Shown here in pieces: positions 1 through 5,529 of a stretch of 5,807 nt of DNA. This DNA comes from Lysobacterales bacterium (GTDB lineage: Bacteria; Pseudomonadota; Gammaproteobacteria; Xanthomonadales; SZUA-36). Both the position numbers and the translations under genes were made by a program. The stretch's first letter is position 1. Each line of letters begins with the position of its first letter. Below the pieces are notes generated by a model. It saw nothing but the letters and a program-made list of their open reading frames with translations. It was not told where the DNA came from and searched no databases. The DNA is taken from the NCBI GenBank assembly GCA_013213875.1, contig JABSSV010000331.1:1-5807 (forward strand). The letters run 5' to 3'.

Positions 1-21
1 GACGAACGGAGCAAAGTATAC

Positions 22-969
22 ATGAGCGAGATCACTCACCGCCGCCTGCTGATTCTGGGATCCGGACCGGCTGGCTACACAGCCGCCATTTACGCGGCCC
101 GGGCCAATCTGGAACCGGCCATCATTACCGGCATGCAGCAAGGCGGCCAGCTGACCATTACCACCGACGTGGATAACTGGCCCGGCGACGTGGAGGGTCT
201 GCAGGGCCCGGACCTCATGGACCGGATGTTACGTCATGCGGAGCGTTTCGACAGCGAGGTGATTTTTGACCACATTCACACGGTGAATCTGGAGCAGCGC
301 CCCTACCTGTTGGAAGGTGATCAGGGTAAATACACCTGCGATGCCTTGATTATCGCCACCGGCGCCAGCGCGCGCTATCTCGGACTGCCCTCGGAAGAGG
401 CCTTCATGGGCCGGGGCGTCTCCGCCTGCGCCACCTGTGACGGCTTTTTCTATCGCGGCAAGAAAGTGGCCGTCGTGGGCGGCGGTAATACGGCCGTGGA
501 GGAGGCGCTGTATCTGTCCAACCTCTGCGAGGAAGTGATTCTCGTGCACCGCCGCGATGAACTGCGCGCTGAGAAGATCATGCAGGACAAACTGTTTGAT
601 CGCGCAGAGAACGGCAATGTCACGCTCATGTGGGATCATGTGGTTGAGGAAGTGACCGGTGACGATGCCGGCGTAAGCGGCCTCACGGTCCGCAATGTGA
701 AGGACGATCAGCTGACCGAGCTGGACCTGCATGGTGTATTCATTGCCATCGGTCACACACCCAATACGGGCATCTTCGAAAACCAGCTAAACATGAAAGA
801 CGGCTATATCCAGATCGCCAGCGGTCTGGACGGCATGGCCACACAGACCAGCGTGGCCGGGGTCTTTGCAGCCGGCGATGTGGCCGATCATGTCTATCGG
901 CAGGCGGTCACCTCGGCCGGCTTTGGCTGTATGGCGGCCCTGGACGCAGAAAAGTGGCTGGACGACTGA
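22..969 (+). CDS. trxB: Thioredoxin reductase (NADPH, FAD flavoprotein)
   Basis: Cytoplasmic low-molecular-weight thioredoxin reductase, which passes electrons from NADPH through FAD and a redox disulfide to thioredoxin. At 315 aa it has the usual family length. Visible motifs: N-terminal FAD-binding GSGPAG (residues 13-18); the redox-active CATC (136-139, Cys136/Cys139) followed by DG; the NADPH-binding GGGNTA (153-158) with HRR (176-178) that contacts the 2'-phosphate; and the C-terminal FAD motif GVFAAGDV (280-287). The domain order FAD, NADPH insert, FAD is intact. The ATG at 22 is preceded by GGAG at 8-11, a slightly long 10-nt spacing, and the protein begins as family members do. Only 21 bp of upstream sequence is present, so its promoter cannot be judged. 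No terminator separates it from aat 42 bp downstream, so co-transcription is possible. Identification is essentially certain. Confidence 0.98.
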   Translation: MSEITHRRLLILGSGPAGYTAAIYAARANLEPAIITGMQQGGQLTITTDVDNWPGDVEGLQGPDLMDRMLRHAERFDSEVIFDHIHTVNLEQRPYLLEGDQGKYTCDALIIATGASARYLGLPSEEAFMGRGVSACATCDGFFYRGKKVAVVGGGNTAVEEALYLSNLCEEVILVHRRDELRAEKIMQDKLFDRAENGNVTLMWDHVVEEVTGDDAGVSGLTVRNVKDDQLTELDLHGVFIAIGHTPNTGIFENQLNMKDGYIQIASGLDGMATQTSVAGVFAAGDVADHVYRQAVTSAGFGCMAALDAEKWLDD

Positions 970-1011
970 ACGGGGCGCGCGCCGCATGAGCCGGCGGGGC
1001 GTTGCCGCGCG

Positions 1012-1731
1012 GTGATACCCCGCCTGGCCGGCGGGCCGGAGGCCCCCTTCCCGCCCGTGCAACAGGCACTGCGGGAACCGGACGGCCTGCTCGCCTGGGG
1101 CGGTGATTTAAGTCCTCAGCGGCTGTTGCGGGCCTATCAACACGGCATTTTTCCCTGGTTCTCCGAAGGTGACCCCATTCTCTGGTGGTCACCGCATCAG
1201 CGCACGGTGCTGCGCAGCCATGAATTCCACTGCGCACGCCGCCTGGCCCGCACGCTGCGTGATTCACGCTGGCAATTCAGCGCGGACCTGGCTTTTTCTG
1301 AGGTGCTGCATGGCTGCGCCGACAGCCGCTCCAGCACCTGGATTACACCGGCCATGCAGGCTGCCTACCTGCAGCTGCACGCGCTGGGTCACGCCCATTC
1401 CTTTGAAGCCTGGTATGACGGTGAGCTGGCCGGCGGTCTCTACGGCGTGAGCTTGGGGCGCATGCTGTTCGGTGAATCCATGTTTTCAGCCCGGCGTGAT
1501 GGCAGCAAGGCCGTGCTTGCCATGCTCTGCTGGCTCATGCACGGCTGGCAGATGCCGCTGCTGGACTGCCAGCTGGCCAGCGCACATCTGGCCAGTCTGG
1601 GCGCCCGGGAATTGGAGCGGGAGACTTTCCTGCGTGAATTGCAGCCACTGGTCAGCGACGAAGGGCATATCGGCAGCTGGCGGGAGCGGGCCCGTCGGGC
1701 GCTCTCGGGAAGCGCCTGGCAGCCCCGATGA
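1012..1731 (+). CDS. aat: Leucyl/phenylalanyl-tRNA--protein transferase
   Basis: Cytoplasmic aminoacyl transferase that moves Leu or Phe from charged tRNA to proteins with N-terminal Lys or Arg, creating N-degrons read by ClpS/ClpAP. The 239 aa length fits the family. Family blocks seen in order: GLLAWGGDLSP (25-35), AYQHGIFPWF (41-50), ILWWSP (56-61), STWIT (108-112), LGHAHSFEAW (125-134), the GNAT-like core GGLYGVSLGRMLFGESMFS (141-159), LLDCQ (183-187) and HLASLGARE (192-200). The start is GTG: it is the only usual start codon between the upstream in-frame stop and the conserved N-terminus (IPRL...FPP), and only a weak GGCGGGG-like ribosome site lies ahead. The ATG at 986 is in another frame. 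The stop overlaps the start of the next gene in an ATGA. The C-terminus carries an Arg-rich tail (RERARRA, 224-230) outside the core. Confidence 0.96.
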   Translation: MIPRLAGGPEAPFPPVQQALREPDGLLAWGGDLSPQRLLRAYQHGIFPWFSEGDPILWWSPHQRTVLRSHEFHCARRLARTLRDSRWQFSADLAFSEVLHGCADSRSSTWITPAMQAAYLQLHALGHAHSFEAWYDGELAGGLYGVSLGRMLFGESMFSARRDGSKAVLAMLCWLMHGWQMPLLDCQLASAHLASLGARELERETFLRELQPLVSDEGHIGSWRERARRALSGSAWQPR

Positions 1732-2621
1732 ACCGAACCGCTGTGGCACAGAACCCCACGCGGGCGGTGGCCTGGATGCTATGGTCTATCTTCTTGCTAG
1801 CCACCATGGACGTGGCCTTCAAACAGCTGGTGGCAGATTACAACAGTCTGCAGGTGACCTTTCTCCGCTGTGTCTGCTCCGCACCGTTGCTCGCCGCCTG
1901 GATGCTGGCGCAGGATCATCGCCTGTTTTGTACACGCCACATGGGTGCGCACAGTCTGCGCGCACTGCTCGGGCTGCTCATGCTGTGGGCCATGGGCGAA
2001 ACCTTTCGTGAACTGTCCCTGGCCGATGCCTATGCGATTTTCTTCGCGGCTCCCTTGCTCATGGCCCTGCTGTCCGGCCCGCTGCTCAAAGAGCCAGCCG
2101 GACCCCTGCGACTAATCGCCTGCTCGGTCGGATTTATTGGCGTCCTGATCGTACTGAAGCCGGGCGCGCTGACCCTGCTGTCCTATGGCTCGCTTATGGC
2201 CCTGGTGGCCATGGCCTGCTACGCGCTGATCGCACTGATGGTGCGCGCCCTGGGTCGGGATGAACCCAGCCTCACCATCGCTTTCTGGTTTATCTTTCTC
2301 TGCGGCCTCAGTAGCGGACTGCTACTACTGCTCGCTGGCCAGTGGCAGATGCCGGCGCGGGCCCACTGGCCCTGGATTGCCCTGCTGGCCCTTACCGGCA
2401 CCCTGGGCCAGGTGGCCCTGGTGGCCGCTTTCCGGCGTGCATCCGCAGGACAGCTAGCGCCCTTTGAATACAGCTACATGTTCTGGGCCGTGCTCTATGG
2501 CTGGTGGATCTGGGGCACGCTGCCGGCCCTTCGCACCAGCATCGGCACGCTGATCATTGTGGCAGCAGGTCTGTTTGTCCTGTATCGCGAGCGACGGGCG
2601 AGCCAAGGCAGCGTCGACTAG
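1728..2621 (+). CDS. DMT-superfamily (EamA) transporter, 10 TM
   Basis: Inner-membrane protein of the drug/metabolite transporter superfamily with two EamA repeats, roughly residues 13-143 and 153-285. About ten hydrophobic segments can be drawn (near 13-30, 43-61, 76-92, 101-119, 126-144, 150-170, 181-203, 214-234, 246-263 and 268-286), separated by short basic loops. Typical EamA signatures are visible: LSLADAYAIFFAAPLL (96-111) before TM4, PLLKEP (118-123), GFIGVLIVLKPG (135-146) closing repeat 1, and SAGQLAPFEYSYMFWAVLYGW (239-259) in repeat 2. The 297 aa length is normal. The ATG sits inside ATGA, overlapping the aat stop, and no good ribosome site precedes it, so translational coupling to aat is likely. 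The substrate cannot be deduced; relatives export amino acids, nucleotides or other metabolites. Family confidence is high, function low. Confidence 0.92.
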   Translation: MNRTAVAQNPTRAVAWMLWSIFLLATMDVAFKQLVADYNSLQVTFLRCVCSAPLLAAWMLAQDHRLFCTRHMGAHSLRALLGLLMLWAMGETFRELSLADAYAIFFAAPLLMALLSGPLLKEPAGPLRLIACSVGFIGVLIVLKPGALTLLSYGSLMALVAMACYALIALMVRALGRDEPSLTIAFWFIFLCGLSSGLLLLLAGQWQMPARAHWPWIALLALTGTLGQVALVAAFRRASAGQLAPFEYSYMFWAVLYGWWIWGTLPALRTSIGTLIIVAAGLFVLYRERRASQGSVD

Positions 2622-2634
2622 CTACCGGGTAGGC

Positions 2635-3339
2635 TCAGGAGCGTCCGTCCCGGTCATCAAATCCGGCATCCTCCTGATCCTGACGTTCCGGAAACCAATC
2701 GGGTACCGAATCATCATCTTCCCACTCATAGCGTTTCAGTGGCACCCGATCCCAGTCCCGGTAGAGAAATGCCATGAGCACGCCCAGCAGGGCACCGGAA
2801 AGATGCAATTCCCAGGACATGCCGGGACGGATGGGCAGCACCCCCCAAACCATGGACCCATAGAGAAACCAGACCATGAGCGAGACACCTACGGAGCGCA
2901 TGTCCTGGCGAAAAACCCCGGAGAGAAAGATGAAGGCCAGCAGGCCGTAAATCAGACCACTGGCACCGATATGAACGCTGGGACGGCCAATCATCCACCC
3001 CAGCAGACCGGAACCCAGCCAGACCATGGGAATCAGGCGCAGCGCGACGCGTGGGTAGAGATACAGCACCGCCGTCAGGCTGATGAGCAGCGGCAGCGTG
3101 TTGGAAAGTATGTGCTCAAGATCACCATGCAGCAGTGGTGCGGTGAAAATCCCCAGCAAACCCTCCGCATCGCGCGGCCGCAGTCCATAGCGGTTCAAAC
3201 CGAGCCCCAGATAGGCATCGGTAATAAAAACGAACCACACAAAAGCCGTAAACATCAGCGCCAGACGCGCTGCCAGGGAAAAATTACTGGCCGCTCGCTG
3301 GGAGGAAATGAAGTCCGGATCCGGGGTCTGCAGTTGCAT
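2635..3339 (-). CDS. Rhomboid-family intramembrane serine protease
   Basis: Inner-membrane protease of the rhomboid family, which cleaves transmembrane substrates with a Ser-His dyad. All core elements are present in the 234 aa: the TM2 motif HxxxxHxxxN (His71, His76, Asn80), the TM4 serine motif GASG (125-128, Ser127 the likely nucleophile), and His179 in ELHLSG of the last TM segment, followed by small residues. About six TM segments can be drawn between residues 24 and 193. Unlike E. coli GlpG it lacks a long cytoplasmic N-terminal domain; it ends instead with an acidic soluble tail (about 203-234, rich in Asp/Glu). The ATG start lies 4 nt after the stop of the upstream acyltransferase, with only a weak GGA-type ribosome site, so the two genes are probably one operon. 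The physiological substrate is unknown. It is predicted to be catalytically active, not a pseudoprotease. Confidence 0.92.
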   Translation of the reverse strand: MQLQTPDPDFISSQRAASNFSLAARLALMFTAFVWFVFITDAYLGLGLNRYGLRPRDAEGLLGIFTAPLLHGDLEHILSNTLPLLISLTAVLYLYPRVALRLIPMVWLGSGLLGWMIGRPSVHIGASGLIYGLLAFIFLSGVFRQDMRSVGVSLMVWFLYGSMVWGVLPIRPGMSWELHLSGALLGVLMAFLYRDWDRVPLKRYEWEDDDSVPDWFPERQDQEDAGFDDRDGRS

Positions 3340-3343
3340 GCGG

Positions 3344-4069
3344 TCAGGGTTCCGGCAACCGCGAAGCGATGGTGCTGCGACAGGTTTCCATCAGCTCGCG
3401 CAGGTCCCGCCCTTCCGGCATCACCGGTGGATGGATGACCAGGCGTGCCCGGCCCGGTGTGATACGCAGACGTCGTGCCGGGAGAATTTCACGGGTACCC
3501 AGCAGCGTGAGCGGCAGCAAGGGCAGATCCTGATCCTTGGCAATACGAAAGGCGCCTTTTTTAAACGGCAGCAAGCGCCCGTCCAGACTGCGCGTGCCTT
3601 CGGGAAAAAACATGATACCTACGCCGTTGCCAATCCGCTCCAGCGCGTCGTTGATGGTCTGCTTGGCAATTTCCGGATTGCTGCGATCCACAATAATGTG
3701 TCCCACCTTCTCACAGGCGATGCCGATACCCGGCAGCTTGCGTAGCTCCTGTTTCATCACCCAGCGCAGGTCTATGGGCAGCCAGCCGTACACCAGAATG
3801 ATATCGAACTGGCTGATATGGTTAGCGACCACCACATAGGTCTGTTCCGGATCCATGTGCTCCCGACCCTCCACGGTAACCAGCATGGGTGTTACCCAGC
3901 CGATGACCTTGGCCCACAAAGTGCCCACACGGGTGGAGGAAAAGCGCGGTGAGATTAACACTGCGGCAAAGACTGCCATCCAGCCAATGATAAAAGACCA
4001 AAGCGCGGCAAAGGGAATAAGGATCAGCCAGGCATAGACCTGATAGAGCCAGAGCAAAACGGTTTTCAA
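3344..4069 (-). CDS. plsC: 1-acyl-sn-glycerol-3-phosphate acyltransferase family protein
   Basis: Membrane-associated acyltransferase of the PlsC/LPLAT family; the likely reaction is acylation of lysophosphatidate at sn-2 to give phosphatidate, the precursor of membrane phospholipids. Motifs: NHxxxxD (Asn83, His84, Asp89; catalytic HX4D), a motif II region around MKQELRKLPGIG (105-116) with IIVDR (125-129), motif III FFPEGTRS (154-161) for glycerol-phosphate binding, and LPLTLLGT (185-192) as motif IV. A hydrophobic N-terminus (about 4-40) would anchor it. Length 241 aa is typical. The start is TTG: it is preceded by GGGGA about 6 nt away, and no ATG or GTG occurs before the upstream in-frame stop at 4100-4102; the first internal ATG (Met31) would remove most of the membrane anchor. 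Genomes often carry several paralogues, so it may not be the main PlsC; a lysophospholipid or ornithine-lipid acyltransferase is an alternative. Confidence 0.9.
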   Translation of the reverse strand: MKTVLLWLYQVYAWLILIPFAALWSFIIGWMAVFAAVLISPRFSSTRVGTLWAKVIGWVTPMLVTVEGREHMDPEQTYVVVANHISQFDIILVYGWLPIDLRWVMKQELRKLPGIGIACEKVGHIIVDRSNPEIAKQTINDALERIGNGVGIMFFPEGTRSLDGRLLPFKKGAFRIAKDQDLPLLPLTLLGTREILPARRLRITPGRARLVIHPPVMPEGRDLRELMETCRSTIASRLPEP

Positions 4070-4090
4070 GGCAAATCCCCGGACGCGAAA

Positions 4091-4116
4091 GCCAGCAGCC
4101 TAGCCGCAGTGCTGGC
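4091..4116. repeat. 7-bp inverted repeat upstream of the acyltransferase gene
   Basis: GCCAGCA (4091-4097) and TGCTGGC (4110-4116) are perfect inverted arms around a 12-nt centre. The dyad lies 21 bp before the TTG start of the acyltransferase, between it and the ibpA terminator. It could form a hairpin in the leader or be an operator. No T-run follows, so it does not look like a terminator. Function is unknown. Confidence 0.5.
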
Positions 4117-4121
4117 TACCC

Positions 4122-4134
4122 GCAAGCGTCTTGC
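4122..4134. repeat. Short hairpin GCAAG-CGT-CTTGC
   Basis: A perfect 5-bp inverted repeat with a 3-nt loop, just upstream of the previous dyad. Together they fill much of the 100 bp between the ibpA terminator and the acyltransferase start. No clear sigma70 promoter is visible here; the best guess on the minus strand, TTGCGG-N17-TAGGCT, is poor. Confidence 0.35.
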
Positions 4135-4169
4135 CTGCTGCCATGGTGCACCGGCGGCCCGCAGGGGCT

Positions 4170-4201
4170 AAAGAAAAGGGGTGTGGCCACAGCCACACCC
4201 C
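4170..4201 (-). terminator. Intrinsic terminator of ibpA
   Basis: Read on the minus strand, a perfect 10-bp stem GGGGTGTGGC / GCCACACCCC with a 4-nt loop is followed directly by TTTTCTTT. It starts about 41 nt after the ibpA stop. This is a strong Rho-independent terminator for the minus strand only, since the T-rich side is on one flank. It isolates the heat-shock gene from the acyltransferase-rhomboid pair downstream. Confidence 0.93.
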
Positions 4202-4242
4202 CTGTGCCGTCAACGCCGATCCATAGGCCGGCAAAGGTGCGA

Positions 4243-4713
4243 TCAGGCCGCTTTTTCAGCGCTCTCAGCCGAATCCACGTCCAGCAAACGACCGCCGGTC
4301 GTCAGCTCAATCTTGCGCGGCTTCATGGCCTCGGGAATCTCACGCTCGAGCTGGATATGGAGCAAACCGTTTTCCAGCTTCGCAGCGGTTACACGCACAT
4401 AGTCTGCGAGGTTAAAGCGGCGCTCGAAGGCCCGGTTGGCGATGCCACGATGCAGATAGCGACCGTCTGCGTCCTGCTCATCCGCCCGCTGGCCCTTGAC
4501 CGTGAGCACATTCTGCTCCGTGGTCAGATCCAGATCGGCTTCACCAAAGCCAGCGACGGCCATGGTGATCTGATAGTGGTTTTCGTCCACTGCCAGAATG
4601 TTGTAGGGGGGATAGGCGCCCTGCTCTACCCGCTGGGCGGAAGACAGAAGGGAAGCCAGTCGATCAAAACCCACTGAGGTTCGGTACAGGGGTGAAAAGT
4701 CAAAAGTCGTCAT
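4243..4713 (-). CDS. ibpA: Small heat-shock protein, IbpA/Hsp20 family
   Basis: Cytoplasmic ATP-independent holdase that binds unfolding proteins in aggregates and hands them to DnaK/ClpB. The 156 aa protein is clearly IbpA-like: N-terminus FDFSPLYRTSVGFDRL (4-19), then AYPPYNI (33-39), VDENHYQITMAVAGF (42-56), and an alpha-crystallin domain of about residues 35-125 ending in the signature AKLENGLLHIQL (111-122). The C-terminal I-x-I/L oligomerisation motif is I135-E-L137. It extends about 19 residues beyond this, ending Ala/Glu-rich, further than E. coli IbpA. I chose the ATG at 4713, not the in-frame upstream GTG at 4797, because AAGGAG lies 9 nt ahead and homology begins at this Met. Regulation appears double: a sigma32-type promoter and a leader hairpin covering the ribosome site (separate entries). 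It stands alone, with its own terminator. Confidence 0.96.
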   Translation of the reverse strand: MTTFDFSPLYRTSVGFDRLASLLSSAQRVEQGAYPPYNILAVDENHYQITMAVAGFGEADLDLTTEQNVLTVKGQRADEQDADGRYLHRGIANRAFERRFNLADYVRVTAAKLENGLLHIQLEREIPEAMKPRKIELTTGGRLLDVDSAESAEKAA

Positions 4714-4798
4714 AACCGTGATCTCCTTTGAAGCATTACGGTGGTTGATGCCCGCCATGCGGCCGGGCTGGAAAGTGCGGTCCCTTACGGCGACCACG
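4714..4798 (-). promoter_or_regulatory. ROSE-like RNA thermometer in ibpA 5' UTR
   Basis: Three consecutive hairpins can be drawn in the minus-strand leader. Hairpin 1 (4777-4797) pairs GUGGUC with GACCGC (one G-U). Hairpin 2 (4750-4768) pairs GCCC/GGGC and GCC/GGC around one bulged G and a GCAU loop. Hairpin 3 (4715-4742) pairs ACCGU with ACGGU, then UGCU (4735-4732) with AGGA (4727-4724) of the Shine-Dalgarno AAGGAG, with a G4734-G4725 mismatch and a UCAA loop. Masking of the ribosome site by a U-Y-G-C-U segment with a G-G pair is the hallmark of ROSE thermometers, known upstream of many rhizobial and gammaproteobacterial small heat-shock genes. Here the segment reads AUGCU, 4 of 5 consensus positions. 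Pairing was drawn by eye; no folding energy was computed. Confidence 0.78.
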
Positions 4799-4804
4799 GT
4801 AAGA

Positions 4805-4832
4805 AAGTGGGTGCGATACGCTCACTTTCAAG
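4805..4832 (-). promoter_or_regulatory. Sigma32 (RpoH) heat-shock promoter of ibpA
   Basis: On the minus strand CTTGAAA (4832-4826) is an exact match to the RpoH -35 element. After a 13-nt spacer comes ACCCACTT (4812-4805), close to the -10 consensus CCCCATNT. Transcription would start near 4798, right at the base of the first leader hairpin. The promoter lies entirely between the greB stop and ibpA, so ibpA can be expressed independently of greB. Confidence 0.85.
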
Positions 4833-4853
4833 AGCGATATGAAATGGATGTTT

Positions 4854-5378
4854 TCAGCTGGAGGGCGGCGCGCCCAAGCGTTTTAAATGGGCGAACGCCA
4901 GCACGGTAAAGGTCTGCTCGCCCTCGGGAAGCTGCACCTGAATCTGTTCGCCGGCCTCCTTCCCGAGCAGGCCTCGGGCCAGCGGCGAGTCTACGGAAAT
5001 CCAGCCCTGCCGGGCGTCCGTTTCGTCAGCACCGACGATGCGGTAGTAGCGTTCCACGCCATCTGCCTGCTGCAGCTGCACCCAGGCCCCGAAGCGCACC
5101 GCATCGTGCTCCTTCCCGGGCGTTTCCACGATCACCACCTCATCCAGTCGTTTGCTCAGGTAGCGGACACGCCGGTCAATCTCGCCCAGCTGCTTCTTGC
5201 GGTAGGAATACTCGGCGTTCTCCGAACGATCGCCTTCGGCAGCAGCGGCAGCCAGCGCCTTCACTACCTCGGGACGTTTTTCGCGCCATAGGCTCTGCAA
5301 CTCGGCGCGAAGCGCCCGTGCCCCGTCCGAGGTAATGTAGGGACTGGACCGGGGTGCGGGTGGTCGCCAGCGACCCAT
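4854..5378 (-). CDS. greB: Transcription elongation factor GreB
   Basis: Binds the secondary channel of RNA polymerase and stimulates cleavage of the backtracked transcript, rescuing arrested complexes. It is GreB, not GreA, judged by SLWREKRPEV (29-38), the long match GDRSENAEYSYRKKQLGEIDRRVRYL (49-74), RIVGADE (113-119) and ISVDSPLARGLLGKEAGE (127-144). Acidic tip residues Asp50 and Glu53 correspond to the catalytic pair of the family. The N-terminal coiled coil spans about 15-85 and the FKBP-like C-terminal domain about 90-170. I chose the ATG at 5378: GGAGG lies 5 nt ahead and overlaps the alternative upstream Met codon. The protein (174 aa) is longer than E. coli GreB (158 aa) through a Pro/Arg-rich N-terminal extension (GRWRPPAPRSS) and a short C-terminal tail (RLGAPPSS). 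A perfect GC-rich inverted repeat sits directly before its ribosome site. No promoter was confidently found. Confidence 0.96.
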   Translation of the reverse strand: MGRWRPPAPRSSPYITSDGARALRAELQSLWREKRPEVVKALAAAAAEGDRSENAEYSYRKKQLGEIDRRVRYLSKRLDEVVIVETPGKEHDAVRFGAWVQLQQADGVERYYRIVGADETDARQGWISVDSPLARGLLGKEAGEQIQVQLPEGEQTFTVLAFAHLKRLGAPPSS

Positions 5379-5393
5379 GGATACCTCCATTGG

Positions 5394-5411
5394 GCGCCGC
5401 CGGGGCGGCGC
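5394..5411. repeat. Perfect 8-bp GC inverted repeat before greB ribosome site
   Basis: GCGCCGCC (5394-5401) and GGCGGCGC (5404-5411) are perfect inverted arms separated by GG. On the minus strand, the greB leader side, this ends 7 nt before the GGAGG of greB. As RNA it would make a very stable hairpin just upstream of the ribosome site. No T-run follows. It could affect greB translation or mRNA stability, or be a protein-binding dyad; there is no direct evidence for any of these. Confidence 0.55.
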
Positions 5412-5428
5412 GTCAACCATTGTTCAAA

Positions 5429-5449
5429 GCGCGCCGTTCCGGAGCGCGC
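5429..5449. repeat. Interrupted GC dyad in greB-rimO intergenic region
   Basis: GCGCG-CCG (5429-5436) pairs with CGG-AG-CGCGC (5440-5449) around a TTC loop, with a 2-nt AG bulge. On the minus strand TTT follows, and on the plus strand a CCCCTGATTTT stretch. Neither makes a convincing terminator, and its position in a divergent promoter region argues against termination. Role unknown. Confidence 0.4.
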
Positions 5450-5470
5450 CCCTGATTTTCCGAGCGTCGC

Positions 5471-5500
5471 TTGTTCCGCCACCCTCGGGCAACCGATAAT
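5471..5500 (+). promoter_or_regulatory. Candidate sigma70 promoter of rimO
   Basis: TTGTTC (5471-5476) and GATAAT (5495-5500) are separated by 18 bp. The -10 matches consensus at 5 of 6 positions, the -35 at 3 of 6. The expected start near 5507 would leave a leader of about 23 nt before the rimO ATG. Confidence 0.5.
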
Positions 5501-5529
5501 AACGCGATGGTAGCGCAGCAGGTAGCCAC

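Noticed and set aside
229..756. 175-aa open frame antisense to trxB
   Set aside because: It is a shadow of trxB in GC-rich DNA; no domain and no ribosome site of note.
970..1011. Possible terminator in the GC-rich trxB-aat gap
   Set aside because: There are short CG palindromes but no proper stem-loop followed by T residues.
1472..2011. 179-aa frame overlapping aat and the exporter gene
   Set aside because: Cys/Trp/Ala-rich product typical of an out-of-frame reading; both overlapped genes have strong family motifs.
2557..3438. 293-aa open frame on the plus strand across the rhomboid gene
   Set aside because: It is antisense to a gene with full rhomboid motifs, its product is low-complexity (Gln/His/Pro-rich) and matches no family I recognise.
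4183..4677. Plus-strand frame antisense to ibpA
   Set aside because: It spans the ibpA terminator and alpha-crystallin domain in antisense and shows no recognisable protein features.
4714..4797. N-terminally extended Hsp20 start (GTG at 4797)
   Set aside because: The extra 28 residues lie in the structured leader, IbpA homology begins at MTTFDF, and AAGGAG is correctly placed for the ATG at 4713. The predicted transcript starts at about the GTG itself.
5379..5420. GreB start at 5420 or 5390
   Set aside because: The upstream part is Pro/Arg-rich, encoded by the GC inverted repeat and without homology. The GGAGG ribosome site points to the ATG at 5378.
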